From assembly GCF_021611515.1 (NCBI RefSeq), contig NZ_CP090960.1, forward strand, positions 2,232,001 through 2,296,000: DNA of 64,000 nt. The letters run 5' to 3'. Every line of letters begins with the position of its first letter. Positions within the stretch are counted from its first letter, which is position 1. Shown here piece by piece: positions 20,028 to 29,053 of this stretch. A program made the translations under genes and the position numbers. Under the pieces are notes generated by a model, which was given only the letters and a program-made list of their open reading frames with translations, did not search any database and was not told where the DNA came from. The stretch comes from Mariluticola halotolerans. GTDB taxonomy: Bacteria > Pseudomonadota > Alphaproteobacteria > Rhizobiales > Devosiaceae.

Positions 20028-21254
20028 ATGACACTCAGCGGCAAACACATCCTCTTGATCATCACCGGCGGGATTGCCGCCTATAAAGCTCTGGAGCTGA
20101 TCCGCCTGATCCAGAAACAGGGCGGCAGCGTGCAGCCGATCCTGACGCAGGCGGCAACCGAATTTGTCACCCCGCTTTCCGCCTCGACCCTTTCGGGCCA
20201 TGCAGCGCTGACCGCATTATTCGACCTGACCCGCGAGGCCGAGATCGGCCATATCGAATTGTCGCGTTCCGCCGACCTGATTGTGGTTGCCCCCGCCAGC
20301 GCCGATTTCCTCGCCAAGATGGCGCAGGGCCGCGCCGACGATCTGGCCTCGACGACGATTCTCGCCACCGATACCGACATTCTGGTCGCCCCGGCGATGA
20401 ATGTGCGCATGTGGGAAGCTGCGGCCACCCAGCGCAATCTTAAGACCCTCAGCGCTGATGGCGTCCAATTTGCCGGCCCCGATGAGGGGGAAATGGCCTG
20501 TGGCGAATTCGGGCCGGGCCGGATGGCCGAACCTTCCGCCATTCTCGGTGCCATCAGCAATTATTTCGCAACCGCCAACCACCAGCCCCTTGCCGGGCGG
20601 CATGTCATTGTCACCTCGGGCCCCACCCGGGAATGGATCGATCCGGTGCGCTATATTTCCAATGCCTCCTCGGGCAAGCAGGGCACGGCGATTGCCGAGG
20701 CTTTGGTGGCGCAGGGCGCAAGGGTCAGCTTCATCACCGGCCCCGCCGAGGCGGCAATGCCCACCGGTTGTGAGATCATTGCAGTCGACACGGCCCTTCA
20801 AATGCACGAACAGGTGATGGCCGCTCTTGCCGCCCAACCCGCGGACGCGGCGATTTTTTGCGCCGCTGTTGCCGATTGGCGGGCGGCGATACCGGCAACA
20901 TCCAAGATCAAGAAGCAGGATGATGCCGACGTGCCGGCGCTCAAACTGCTGCGCAATCCCGATATTCTGGCCGAGGTCAGTGCGCTTGATCATGACAGGC
21001 GACCGGCGCTGGTTGTCGGTTTTGCGGCTGAAACGGACAATGTTCTGGCCCATGCGCGCGCCAAACTAAAGCGCAAGGGCTGCGACTGGCTCCTCGCCAA
21101 TGATGTGGGTGCGCACAGCAATGTGTTTGGCGGCGATGCCAATCACATCATCCTTATGGATTCTTCTGGAGAGGATGACTGGGGCACCTTGTCCAAGCGC
21201 GACGCAGGTCATAAGCTTGCGCAAAGACTGGTGGCATTTTTCACCCCCTCGTAA
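20028..21254 (+). CDS. coaBC: Bifunctional phosphopantothenoylcysteine decarboxylase/synthetase
   Basis: A 408-residue fusion for two coenzyme A steps. The N-terminal CoaC flavoprotein (about 1-180) has [20 protein letters not shown] and the substrate loop [10 protein letters not shown]. The C-terminal CoaB domain (about 190-400) has [17 protein letters not shown]-type sequence (seen as [12 protein letters not shown]) and KIKK. Starts 11 bases after ubiB. Complete and of normal length. Confidence 0.96.
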   Translation: MTLSGKHILLIITGGIAAYKALELIRLIQKQGGSVQPILTQAATEFVTPLSASTLSGHAALTALFDLTREAEIGHIELSRSADLIVVAPASADFLAKMAQGRADDLASTTILATDTDILVAPAMNVRMWEAAATQRNLKTLSADGVQFAGPDEGEMACGEFGPGRMAEPSAILGAISNYFATANHQPLAGRHVIVTSGPTREWIDPVRYISNASSGKQGTAIAEALVAQGARVSFITGPAEAAMPTGCEIIAVDTALQMHEQVMAALAAQPADAAIFCAAVADWRAAIPATSKIKKQDDADVPALKLLRNPDILAEVSALDHDRRPALVVGFAAETDNVLAHARAKLKRKGCDWLLANDVGAHSNVFGGDANHIILMDSSGEDDWGTLSKRDAGHKLAQRLVAFFTPS

Positions 21255-21274
21255 AGCTGAAGGACGCAGGCGGC

Positions 21275-21748
21275 ATGGGTGCGGCACCCCTTACTATTGA
21301 TTTCAAATGGCTCGATCACGGCACGGGGCTGAATGTGCCGCGCGCCGAAAGTGACGGCGCGGCGGGCCTCGATCTGAGCGCGGCGCTTGCGCCGGGCGAC
21401 AGTCTCGACCTGCAGCCGGGCGCGCGGGCGATTGTGCCTTGCGGTTTCGCCATGGCGCTGCCTATTGGCTATGAAGCGCAGGTGCGGCCCCGGTCGGGAC
21501 TGGCGGCAAAATTCGGCATTACCGTTCTCAACGCCCCCGGCACGATTGACGCGGATTACCGGGGTGAGGTGAAAGTCATTCTGATCAATCATGGTGAAGA
21601 CATTTTCACCATTCAGCGCGGCGACCGGATCGCCCAGATGGTGGTGGCGCCGGTCAGCGCGGCTCAATTCTCCCTTGTTGAAAGCCTTGATGCCACGGCA
21701 CGGGGCGCAAACGGATTTGGATCGACAGGTCATGTGGCTGCGCAATAG
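21275..21748 (+). CDS. dut: Deoxyuridine 5'-triphosphate nucleotidohydrolase
   Basis: This 157-residue trimeric dUTPase hydrolyses dUTP to dUMP, limiting uracil in DNA. All five motifs are visible: [36 protein letters not shown] and the C-terminal [10 protein letters not shown]. It is 20 bases beyond coaBC. Its last codons overlap the next gene by 17 bases. Confidence 0.97.
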   Translation: MGAAPLTIDFKWLDHGTGLNVPRAESDGAAGLDLSAALAPGDSLDLQPGARAIVPCGFAMALPIGYEAQVRPRSGLAAKFGITVLNAPGTIDADYRGEVKVILINHGEDIFTIQRGDRIAQMVVAPVSAAQFSLVESLDATARGANGFGSTGHVAAQ

Positions 21749-22469
21749 TCTTTTGGGCCTTCTGGCTCTTGCCGGGCCGCTGCTTGTGCCCGCTGCAGCC
21801 CTTGCGGGCGACCGTGCCCTGCTGGAGGTGATCGGCTATTCCCGGGATGCCCGCTATATCGCTTTTGAGGAATATGGCATCGAGGACGGATCGGGCTTTG
21901 CCTACAGCAATCTTTATGTGGTCGACCTGAACACCGACCAGTGGGTCGTTGGCACCCCTATCCGCCTCAAGGCGGAGCGTGAAGAGGAATCGCTTTTGAC
22001 GCTGCGGGCAGAGGTGCGGGCAGAGGCGCTCGACCGCATGATCGACCTCGAGATCGACCAGCCGGCCCAGGTCGCGGCACTGCGCGGTGACGGCACGATT
22101 GATACGGACGGGTTCTCGCTCCAGTTCGGTGTGCCGGGTTATGCGCCCGATGCGATTTCAGGTGCCTATACGGTTTCGCTGGAAATGTTTGACGCGCCCG
22201 CAGCGCTTGCCTGTGCCGACTGGATGGACAGTCAGGCGCAGGGTTTTGTCCTGCAGTTGAAGAACGATACGGGCGCGCAAATCGTTCATCGCGACGACAG
22301 CCTGCCCCGTTCGCGGGGCTGCCCGGTCACCTATCGCATTTTCGGGGTCTATCTCCCCTATTATGCTCTCGACATTTCACGGGCAGTGGCCATAGTCTCA
22401 GTCTTCGCCCATGGCTTTGAGGGACCGGACAGGCGCTTTGTCGCCGTGCCACTGGCCGCTGCAGAATAG
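21732..22469 (+). CDS. DUF2259 exported protein
   Basis: A 245-residue protein beginning with a signal peptide ([20 protein letters not shown], then an Ala-rich cleavage region ending ALAGD). The mature part matches the DUF2259 family, found next to dut or coaBC in related bacteria; function is unknown. Two cysteines (ACADWM and RGCPVT) could form a disulfide in the periplasm. ATG at 21732 fits the signal peptide and overlaps dut by 17 bases, implying translational coupling. Confidence 0.8.
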   Translation: MWLRNSLLGLLALAGPLLVPAAALAGDRALLEVIGYSRDARYIAFEEYGIEDGSGFAYSNLYVVDLNTDQWVVGTPIRLKAEREEESLLTLRAEVRAEALDRMIDLEIDQPAQVAALRGDGTIDTDGFSLQFGVPGYAPDAISGAYTVSLEMFDAPAALACADWMDSQAQGFVLQLKNDTGAQIVHRDDSLPRSRGCPVTYRIFGVYLPYYALDISRAVAIVSVFAHGFEGPDRRFVAVPLAAAE

Positions 22470-22482
22470 GAACTGAACCGAC

Positions 22483-23232
22483 GTGAACCTGTCGCCCGAA
22501 GAAAGCCGCCGTTATGCCCGTCACATCGTCCTCAAGGGCGTTGGTGGACCGGGGCAGAAACGTCTGAAGGCGGCGCGGGTTCTCATGGTTGGCGCGGGCG
22601 GGCTGGGCAGTCCGGTGATTGCCTATCTCGCCGCTGCCGGGGTCGGCACGATCGGGGTCGTTGATGACGACAAGGTCTCCCTGTCCAACCTGCATCGCCA
22701 GGTCATTCACGCCACCGCCGATATCGGCACGCAAAAGGCGACAAGCGCGGCGCGCTTTGCCAAGTCGCTCAATCCCGAAGTGGTGATCAATACCCATGAT
22801 GTGCGGCTGGACGACACCAATGCCGTCAGCCTTCTGGGTGACTATGATCTGGTGATCGATGGCACCGATAATTTCGAAACCCGGATTGCCATTTCCGATG
22901 CGGCCCACAAGCTCAGCCGCCCGATGGTCTCGGGCGGGGTGTCGATGTATGACGGCCATCTGACGGTCATCTCACCCCACACACCGGACGCCACCGGCAA
23001 GCCCAATCCCCGCTTCCGCGACCTGTTCCCCGAAATACCCGATCAGGACCAATTGCCCAGCTGCGAGGCCACCGGCGTTCTCGGCGCCGTCACCGGCGTC
23101 ATCGGCACCCTGATGGCCATGGAAGCGATCAAGCTGATCACCTGGATCGGCGAACCCCTGATCGGCCGCCTGCTGCTCTATGACGGACGCGAGGCCAAAT
23201 TCTCCGAAGTCAAATACGGCCGCCGGCACTAG
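22483..23232 (+). CDS. ThiF/MoeB/HesA-family adenylyltransferase, zinc-less
   Basis: This 249-residue E1-like enzyme would adenylate the C-terminus of a ubiquitin-fold sulfur carrier such as MoaD or ThiS. It starts RYARHIVLKGVGGPGQ, has the nucleotide loop GAGGLGSP, a DDDKVSLSNLHRQ segment and DGTDNFETR. It retains a cysteine in SCEATGVLGAV but lacks the usual CxxC pairs that bind structural zinc. The GTG start at 22483 is supported by AGGAAC upstream. The partner carrier is not in the window, so MoeB versus ThiF cannot be decided. Confidence 0.88.
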   Translation: MNLSPEESRRYARHIVLKGVGGPGQKRLKAARVLMVGAGGLGSPVIAYLAAAGVGTIGVVDDDKVSLSNLHRQVIHATADIGTQKATSAARFAKSLNPEVVINTHDVRLDDTNAVSLLGDYDLVIDGTDNFETRIAISDAAHKLSRPMVSGGVSMYDGHLTVISPHTPDATGKPNPRFRDLFPEIPDQDQLPSCEATGVLGAVTGVIGTLMAMEAIKLITWIGEPLIGRLLLYDGREAKFSEVKYGRRH

Positions 23233-23407
23233 GCCCGCATCGCAAGTCCTCCCAGCGCCACCCCATCGTCATCCCCGCGCAGGCGGGGATCCAGCAGCGG
23301 ACAGTCCTGCCCGCAGGATTTGCCTTTTGCACCGCCGACGCGGTGCACTGGATTCCCGTTTTCACGGGAATGACGGAGTGGGCGTGGAACGCCCCAAACC
23401 CTCATCC

Positions 23408-23593
23408 CCCCACATCGTCACCCTCGGGCTTGACCCGAGGGCCCATGACCAAGCACCAGCAAATACAAAAGGGCGGATACGCAACACCGCATGACCACAC
23501 GCCCACCTATGGCCGTCGCACCACCGCATGGGTACTCGGGTCGAGCCCGAGTATGACGATCGGAGATAGGACAACAAATGGCACCTCCCCCTT
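23408..23593 (+). repeat. Long intergenic repeat, copy A
   Basis: A 186-base unit running from CCCCACATCGTCACCCTCGG to GCACCTCCCCCTT. It contains two palindromes, CCTCGGG/CCCGAGG and TACTCGGG/CCCGAGTA, separated by about 85 less conserved bases, and the tail CGGAGATAGGACAACAAATG. Copy B has the same parts in the same order about 700 bases downstream. Confidence 0.75.
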
Positions 23594-23955
23594 CCTTCGA
23601 CAGTCTCAGTATGAGGTAAGGGACAAACCCAATCACAAATCCCTCGTCGTCATTGCGAGCGGCGAAGCCGCGCGGCAATCCAGAGCGGCACGCATATAAC
23701 CCGGCGACCTTCTTCTCCACAAAACTTATCGACGCCCCCCAAACCCCGTTTATCCTCATCCCACCTTTTCACATCACCGGCGCCGGCGCGACGAACGTCC
23801 GGGGTGAAGGGGGACCGGGTTCCTTGGGGGTCGCCTCAGGGAAGGCCAAAACTGTGCCGCGACCAGCCTGCCCCCGAAGGCAGGTGTACCGGGGAAACCC
23901 GGCGGGGATGGGCCCCAGCGCTTTAAGAGTACAGGCCACGCCAAAAATCCCGGTT

Positions 23956-24017
23956 GCATGAGACGGTGTATGTCTCATTTGTTTTAACTCTCAGACGGGC
24001 CATGCACCGTCTCATGC
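23956..24017. repeat. 17-bp inverted repeat with 28-base loop
   Basis: Left arm GCATGAGACGGTGTATG (23956-23972) pairs with right arm CATGCACCGTCTCATGC (24001-24017) with a single mismatch. It sits between the two copies of the long repeat. It resembles neither the REP units around it nor a known terminator (no T-run). Confidence 0.6.
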
Positions 24018-24110
24018 CGCCTGATTATCAACACCGTCGGGTCTTTGGGCCTGACGGGGGCTTTGGGGTGGGTGGAATTTGAGGGGTGCCCAAAAAAAAT
24101 CTTTCACCAC

Positions 24111-24294
24111 CCCCACATCGTCACCCTCGGGCCTGACCCGAGGGCCCATGACCAACCATCAGCAAATACAAAAGGACCGACCAAACAAAATCACGCCCCC
24201 ATGCCCACCTGATGGGCTGCACCATCGCATGGATACTCGGGTCAAGCCCGAGTATGATGATCGGAGATAGGACAACAAATGGCACCTCCCCCTT
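24111..24294 (+). repeat. Long intergenic repeat, copy B
   Basis: A 184-base unit matching copy A at 23408-23593 in order and orientation: both ends are nearly identical and the middle is diverged. Near-identity of the 45-base 3' part against divergence in the centre suggests either constraint on the palindromic ends or conversion between copies. Confidence 0.75.
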
Positions 24295-24560
24295 CGTTCT
24301 CCCTCGGACTTGATCCGAGGGTCCATACGATACCTGCGACACCGCATGGATGCCCGGATCAAGTCCGGGCAAAAAGGAGAATGGACCAGACGCAATGTGA
24401 ACCCCAAAACCCTCATCCTGAGCTTGTCGAAGGGCGAGGGTTCCAGCACCGCACCTGCTGCCCATCCTTCGACAGGCTCAGGATGAGGACAGTGCCGGAC
24501 ACGAAAATGCCCGGCACAAGGTCCGGGCACAGTCAGGGCTTAAAGCCGGTATTGCCGCCC

Positions 24561-25787
24561 TTAAGCGTCCGGGTGTTTGAACACCAGGGTGGCGTTGGTG
24601 CCGCCGAAGCCGAAGGAGTTGGACAGGGCAACGCCGATATCGACGTTGTCGCGGCGCTTGCGCACGATGGGCATGTCGGCGAACTCGGGGTCGAGTTCTT
24701 CGATATTGGCGCTCTCGCAGATGAAGCGGTTCTGCATCATCAGAATCGAATAGATCGATTCCTGCACACCGGTGGCCCCCAGCGAATGGCCGGTCAGGGA
24801 TTTGGTGGCCGAGAAGGGCGGGCAGCTGTCTTCATTGCCAAAGACGGCGCGCAGCGCTTCCATTTCCTTGCGGTCGCCGACCGGGGTCGAGGTGGCGTGC
24901 GGGTTGATATAATCGATCGGCATGTTGACGGTCTCGAGCGCCATGCGCATGCAGCGCTCGGCGCCTTCGCCCGAGGGCGCAACCATGTCATAGCCGTCCG
25001 AGGTCGCCGCATAGCCGATGATCTCGGCCAGAATATTGGCCCCGCGTGCCTTGGCATGCTCCAACTCTTCGAGCACCAGCACGCCGGCACCGCCGGCGAT
25101 GACAAAACCATCACGGTTCTTGTCATAGGCGCGCGAGGCCTTTTCAGGCGTGTCGTTGAAACTAGTGGACATGGCGCCCATGGCGTCAAACAGGTTGGAC
25201 ATGGACCAGTGCAGGTCCTCGTGGCCGCCGGCAAAAACCAGATCCTGCTTGCCCAGCTGGATCTGCTCGTAAGCATTGCCAATGCAATGCTTGGAGGTCG
25301 CACAGGCCGAGGAGATGGAATAGTTGACGCCGTGAATATTGAAGGCGGTGGCCAGGGTTGCCGAGGCGGTCGAACTCATGGCCTTGGGCACGGCGGTTGG
25401 GCCGATGCGCTTGGGGCCGCGTTCACGGGTGATATCCGCCGCTTCAATCACGGCCATGGTCGAGGGGCCGCCCGAACCCATGACAATGCCGGTGCGCGGA
25501 TTGTGACGATAGTCCTTTTCGTCAAGCCCGGCATGTTCGATGGCTTCGACCATGGCGATATAATTCCACGCCGCGCCCTTGCCCATGAAACGGGTGGTGC
25601 GGCGATCGAGCACTTCAAACGGATCAAGGGTCGGCGCGCCTTCAACCTGGCAGCGGAAACCGAGATCAGCGTAATCCTTTGCAAAGCGGATGCCCGGACG
25701 AGCCTCCATGAGGCTGGTGAGCACTTCCTGCTTGTTGTTGCCGATCGAGGACACAATGCCCATACCGGTGATCACAACTCGTCTCAT
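24561..25787 (-). CDS. fabB: 3-oxoacyl-ACP synthase I (FabB)
   Basis: The 408-residue condensing enzyme extends acyl-ACP and, together with FabA, is needed for unsaturated fatty acids. The catalytic triad is visible as Cys in [12 protein letters not shown], His in [11 protein letters not shown] and His in [12 protein letters not shown]. The glycine-rich end [15 protein letters not shown] is typical. KAS I rather than KAS II is assigned because of the ATSTPVGD motif and the adjacent fabA 39 bases upstream on the same strand. Confidence 0.95.
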   Translation of the reverse strand: MRRVVITGMGIVSSIGNNKQEVLTSLMEARPGIRFAKDYADLGFRCQVEGAPTLDPFEVLDRRTTRFMGKGAAWNYIAMVEAIEHAGLDEKDYRHNPRTGIVMGSGGPSTMAVIEAADITRERGPKRIGPTAVPKAMSSTASATLATAFNIHGVNYSISSACATSKHCIGNAYEQIQLGKQDLVFAGGHEDLHWSMSNLFDAMGAMSTSFNDTPEKASRAYDKNRDGFVIAGGAGVLVLEELEHAKARGANILAEIIGYAATSDGYDMVAPSGEGAERCMRMALETVNMPIDYINPHATSTPVGDRKEMEALRAVFGNEDSCPPFSATKSLTGHSLGATGVQESIYSILMMQNRFICESANIEELDPEFADMPIVRKRRDNVDIGVALSNSFGFGGTNATLVFKHPDA

Positions 25788-25826
25788 ATTATCCTCACTG
25801 CCGTCTTTTGTTCAAACCAGTGGCGC

Positions 25827-26333
25827 TTACGCGCCGCCGATCAGGCCAACCCGAAGCATGTCGGCCACATATATGGTTTCACCATCCGCCTTCACCGTGC
25901 CCTGGGCAATGCCAAAAGGCAGGGGGGTGCGCATATGGCGCTTAATATCAATCCGGTATTCCAGCATTTTGACATCGGGGGTTGCCTGACCGGTAAACTT
26001 GATGCTGCCTCCCAAAGCGCGGCCACGGCCGGGCGACCCGGACCAGCCGAGAAAGAAGCCGACCATCTGCCAGAGCGCATCAAGCCCCAGACAACCGGGC
26101 ATCACGGGATCATCGATGAAGTGGCATTTGAAAAACCACAGGTCGGGGTGTATGTCGAGTTCAGCAACAACAGAGCCCTTGCCAAATTCGCCGTCGTCCT
26201 CGCCGATATGGGTGATGCGGTCGAACATAAGCATGGGGGGAGCCGGCAAACGGGCATCCATTTGGCCGGGCAGTTCGCCACGGCTGTGCGCCAACAGTTC
26301 TTCGTAGTTAAATTGATGGGCACGCTCTGCCAT
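25827..26333 (-). CDS. fabA: 3-hydroxydecanoyl-ACP dehydratase/isomerase (FabA)
   Basis: The 168-residue hot-dog-fold enzyme dehydrates 3-hydroxydecanoyl-ACP and isomerises the product to the cis-3 form, starting anaerobic unsaturated fatty acid synthesis. The active-site His lies in [13 protein letters not shown] and the following Asp in LGLDALWQM. Length is normal. It is the first gene of a fabA-fabB operon, with irr divergent, an arrangement common in Hyphomicrobiales. Confidence 0.96.
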   Translation of the reverse strand: MAERAHQFNYEELLAHSRGELPGQMDARLPAPPMLMFDRITHIGEDDGEFGKGSVVAELDIHPDLWFFKCHFIDDPVMPGCLGLDALWQMVGFFLGWSGSPGRGRALGGSIKFTGQATPDVKMLEYRIDIKRHMRTPLPFGIAQGTVKADGETIYVADMLRVGLIGGA

Positions 26334-26364
26334 GCTGTCGCCTCTTTAAAGGATTGATCGAGTT

Positions 26365-26393
26365 TGTGTAGAGGGCGACCGGGAGAGGGTCAA
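26365..26393 (-). promoter_or_regulatory. Predicted sigma-70 promoter of fabA-fabB
   Basis: On the minus strand TTGACC (26388-26393) and TACACA (26365-26370) are separated by exactly 17 bases, about 32 bases upstream of the fabA start. The match is by eye. Confidence 0.5.
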
Positions 26394-26557
26394 CATAACT
26401 TTTCCCAAGGATGGGGCCACTTGTGGAACAATGGCACTCTGGGCACCTTGCGGCAAGAGGCCCTAACCATGTGACCGGCGCTGCGCTTGTATGCCGTGCG
26501 CCTTGCACGTATAGTTTGGCTGAAGAGATAAACTTATGTACCGGGTAAAATACTGAT

Positions 26558-26998
26558 ATGGCCTATCGCGCTAACGCTCAGCGTCAAATTCCCTCGCGCC
26601 GTCCGTGTCTGACGGCCGTCTTGCGGATGGCTGGCCTGCGGCCCACGCGGCAGCGGATTGCCCTGGCGGAACTTCTGTTCTCGGGCGATCATCGTCACGT
26701 CAGCGCCGAAGCGCTGCACGGGGAAGCGGGCGCCGGCGGGATCGAGGTGTCGCTGGCCACGGTCTATAACACATTGCACCAGTTCCGGCGGGCCGGCCTC
26801 CTGCGGGAAGTCACGGTTGACGCCGCCCGCTCCTATTTCGACACCGACACGTCGGATCACCACCATTTCTTCGTGGAAGACGAACAGCGGGTGATCGATA
26901 TCCCGGCTGATTCAATCGTCATACAGGGTCTTCCCGATGCGCCGAACGGCATGGAAGTCACCCATGTCGATGTGGTGGTGCGGGTCAAGAAAGTCTGA
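26558..26998 (+). CDS. irr: Iron response regulator Irr (Fur family)
   Basis: A 146-residue Fur-superfamily regulator. The winged helix contains GLRPTRQRIALAEL and SLATVYNTLHQF. The DHHHFF histidine cluster follows; in Rhizobium and Bradyrhizobium Irr this region binds heme. C17 near the N-terminus may relate to the heme regulatory motif of Bradyrhizobium Irr, though the exact motif is not present. Irr represses heme synthesis and controls iron genes when iron is scarce. Position opposite fabA supports the assignment over plain Fur. Confidence 0.9.
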   Translation: MAYRANAQRQIPSRRPCLTAVLRMAGLRPTRQRIALAELLFSGDHRHVSAEALHGEAGAGGIEVSLATVYNTLHQFRRAGLLREVTVDAARSYFDTDTSDHHHFFVEDEQRVIDIPADSIVIQGLPDAPNGMEVTHVDVVVRVKKV

Positions 26999-27027
26999 AC
27001 CGGGCAATCCGGTTCAACCTGAAATTA

Positions 27028-27063
27028 AAAACGGCGTTTTGATCCACTCAAAACGCCGTTTTT
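27028..27063. terminator. Bidirectional terminator between irr and secB
   Basis: Inverted repeat AAAACGGCGTTTTGA / TCAAAACGCCGTTTT around a short loop (about 27043-27047), with A-rich sequence on the left and T-rich sequence on the right. It can terminate irr (plus) and secB (minus), which converge here. Confidence 0.88.
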
Positions 27064-27086
27064 CTATATCGTATGCCGGATCAGCT

Positions 27087-27611
27087 TCAGTTCGGCTTGG
27101 GCGTCTCGCCTGCTTCACTTGCCTGCTTGGCCATGGCCGCCAGGTTCTGCTGATAGATGGCAACAAAATCGACCGGCTCCATCAACAGGGGCGGGAAGCC
27201 GCCGGCCTGGGTGACATTGGCCATGACCTGCCGGGCGAAGGGGAAGACCAGCCGCGGGCATTCGATCATCAACAGCTGCGGCAGCTGATTTTCAGGCACG
27301 TTGGAAATGCGGAAAAGCCCGCCATAAACCAGCTCTATATTGAACAGCAATTTGCTGTCGCGCTCGGCCTTGGCATTGATCGTCAGCTCGACCGCATAAA
27401 CATCCTCGGCCTGCTTCTTGACCTGGACATTGATCGAGACATTGAAGCCGGGATTGCTGGTGCCGCCGATTATGGAGCCGGGCGCGCCGGGATTCTCGAA
27501 ACTGAGATCACGGACATATTGCCCAATAATGTTGAACTGCGGAGCCTTGCCCTGTTCTGGCGCTGCGCCATTGGCATCGGCTTGCGGCGCGGCTGGTTTG
27601 TCTTTGGCCAT
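27087..27611 (-). CDS. secB: Protein-export chaperone SecB
   Basis: The 174-residue SecB keeps precursors unfolded and passes them to SecA. Seen are FNIIGQYVRDLSFENP, the beta-sheet core with AVELTINAKAERD, and CPRLVFPFARQV followed by GGFPPLLMEPVDF. The N-terminal Ala/Pro-rich extension (about 1-22) and Ala-rich tail are usual in alphaproteobacteria. It is transcribed with fxsA downstream on the same strand. Confidence 0.96.
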   Translation of the reverse strand: MAKDKPAAPQADANGAAPEQGKAPQFNIIGQYVRDLSFENPGAPGSIIGGTSNPGFNVSINVQVKKQAEDVYAVELTINAKAERDSKLLFNIELVYGGLFRISNVPENQLPQLLMIECPRLVFPFARQVMANVTQAGGFPPLLMEPVDFVAIYQQNLAAMAKQASEAGETPKPN

Positions 27612-27694
27612 TTAATTGTTCCTGACTAACGAGAATTCCGGTTTGCTGGCTAGCACTTTTGACCCAAGGTCACAAGGCTGACAGGCCTTGGCGT

Positions 27695-28138
27695 TCAGTC
27701 ATCATCCCGCCAATCCTTCCGATCAAGGTCGATTACATCGGGGTCCTGGGGCGGGCGCTGGCGGGTACCTGTTGTCGCGCCAACAATGGTGATGCGGGAT
27801 TTGAGCGCGTTGTAAATGCCCGCACGGATGGCGGGTACCAGTAACAGGAAACCACAAAGGTCCGTGAAATAACCCGGCGTCAGCAGCAGGGCGCCTGCAA
27901 CGCCCAGCATCATGCCTTCGGCCAGCTGCTGGGCCGGCAGGGTGCCTGCGGCGGTTGTGGCACGGATATCCGAGAGCAGCGACAGGCCCTGTTTGCGGAT
28001 GATCGCGGAACCAATCATCGCGGTCACGATAACCCCGAGCAGGGTGGGCCAGAGGCCGATTACCTGACCAATGGAGATGAAGAGGCCGATTTCGATCAAA
28101 GGCACGATCAGAAAAATGCCGAATAACAAGCGTCCCAA
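27695..28138 (-). CDS. fxsA: FxsA family membrane protein
   Basis: A 147-residue protein with three or four hydrophobic segments in the first 110 residues (starting LLFGIFLIVPLIEIGLFI) and a short polar tail. The segment PLIEIGLFISIGQVIGLWPTL is characteristic of FxsA, named for suppression of F exclusion of phage T7 in E. coli. No catalytic residues are known. It sits 83 bases downstream of secB. Confidence 0.88.
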   Translation of the reverse strand: MGRLLFGIFLIVPLIEIGLFISIGQVIGLWPTLLGVIVTAMIGSAIIRKQGLSLLSDIRATTAAGTLPAQQLAEGMMLGVAGALLLTPGYFTDLCGFLLLVPAIRAGIYNALKSRITIVGATTGTRQRPPQDPDVIDLDRKDWRDDD

Positions 28139-28310
28139 GGTCGCAATACTCCCGTGTAATCAACGCATTTTCGCCCACAACGGCGATTCATGCATATGTG
28201 AACTGGTTTCCAGTCAATGTTTACCTATATATAGGTGAGTAAACCGCATATCGCGACCCGCTGAGGGTCTGGTATATGCATTTTTGTCCGAGATGTGATG
28301 CCAGAGGCCC
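28139..28310. promoter_or_regulatory. Divergent regulatory region with operator-like palindrome
   Basis: Between fxsA (minus) and the Tim44-like gene (plus). It contains a perfect 14-bp palindrome ACCTATATATAGGT (28223-28236), flanked by GTTTAC (28219-28224) and GTAAAC (28239-28244) that are themselves inverted. A smaller GACCC/GGGTC pair follows near 28257-28271. The first palindrome looks like a dimeric regulator site. Confidence 0.45.
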
Positions 28311-29030
28311 ATGACCGATTTTCTTGATCTCCCCACCCTTATCATCATTGGCGTAGCAATTGTCGTATTGTTGCGGCTGCGCTCGGTCCTTGGCACCCGC
28401 ACAGGGCACGAACGCCCGCCGGAGGAGCGCATCCAGGCCCGCGAAGAGACCCGCAACAATAATGACACGGTTATACCGTTGCGCCCGCGCACCGCTGCTG
28501 TCGAGGAAGATCCCGATGCCGAGCGGCGGGCCCGCAAGATCGAGGCTGAAATCGAGCAGTTCTCGCGTGGCGACGAAAAACTGGCCGAAGGCCTGAAATC
28601 CATTACCGAGCATGATGCCAGCTTCATGCCGAAAAGTTTTCTTGAGGGCGCAAAGTCCGCCTATGAGATGATCGTGACCGCGTTTGCCGCAGGCGATCAC
28701 CGGACACTGAAATCGCTGCTCGAAAAAGATGTCTATGACGATTTCGAAGCGGCCATATCCGCACGTGAAGCCAAGGGGCATACCGTTGACTTCACTTTTG
28801 TGGGGCTGCCCAGCATCGGGATTTCCGATGCCGGTGTAGACAAGAAGGTTGCCCAGGTGACGATTCAGTTCAAGGCTGAGGTGGTTTCGGCCACCCGCGA
28901 CGCAGACGGCGAGCTGGTCGAGGGCAATGCCGATCAGGTTATCACCATTGCCGACGAATGGAGCTTTGCCCGCAATACCCGCTCGCGCGATCCCAACTGG
29001 AAGCTTGTGGCCACCGACCAGCTCGACTAG
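28311..29030 (+). CDS. Tim44-like domain protein
   Basis: This 239-residue protein has an N-terminal membrane anchor (about 8-25), a charged linker rich in Arg and Glu (about 30-95), and a Tim44-like domain (about 105-239) with FLEGAKSAYEMIVTAFAAGD and the final DEWSFARNTRSRDPNWKL. Bacterial relatives of mitochondrial Tim44 are common in alphaproteobacteria (TimA in Caulobacter); their role is not settled and lacks a full import motor partner. The Smr gene follows 23 bases later. Confidence 0.9.
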   Translation: MTDFLDLPTLIIIGVAIVVLLRLRSVLGTRTGHERPPEERIQAREETRNNNDTVIPLRPRTAAVEEDPDAERRARKIEAEIEQFSRGDEKLAEGLKSITEHDASFMPKSFLEGAKSAYEMIVTAFAAGDHRTLKSLLEKDVYDDFEAAISAREAKGHTVDFTFVGLPSIGISDAGVDKKVAQVTIQFKAEVVSATRDADGELVEGNADQVITIADEWSFARNTRSRDPNWKLVATDQLD

Positions 29031-29053
29031 GGCGAAAAGGGTGGGCGGCACAT

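Larger units (their letters stand above)
23233..24560. repeat. Gene-free region filled with palindromic repeats
   Basis: About 1.3 kb with no credible gene. It holds a composite repeat with arms CGTCATCCCCGC and GGGAATGACG (23269-23376), two copies of a unit of about 185 bp, a CGTCATTGCGAG...CGGCAATCCAG element (23648-23683), CCCTCGG/CCGAGGG (24301-24321), GCCCGGA/TCCGGGC (24352-24370), and an inverted pair CATCCTGAGCTTGTCGAAGG / CCTTCGACAGGCTCAGGATG (about 24416-24487). These resemble REP-type elements common in alphaproteobacterial intergenic DNA. Confidence 0.75.

Noticed and set aside
23653-23961. A 102-codon frame inside the repeat region
   Set aside because: It runs from within a REP-like element, has no ribosome site and no recognisable protein features.
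23233-24560. Palindrome-rich region as a CRISPR array
   Set aside because: The repeats are of different kinds, not a regular series of identical repeats with equal spacers, and no cas gene is nearby.
24279-26357. A long open frame (692 codons) on the plus strand
   Set aside because: It lies antisense to fabB and fabA, which are unmistakable, and its translation has no recognisable domain. High GC content keeps antisense frames open.
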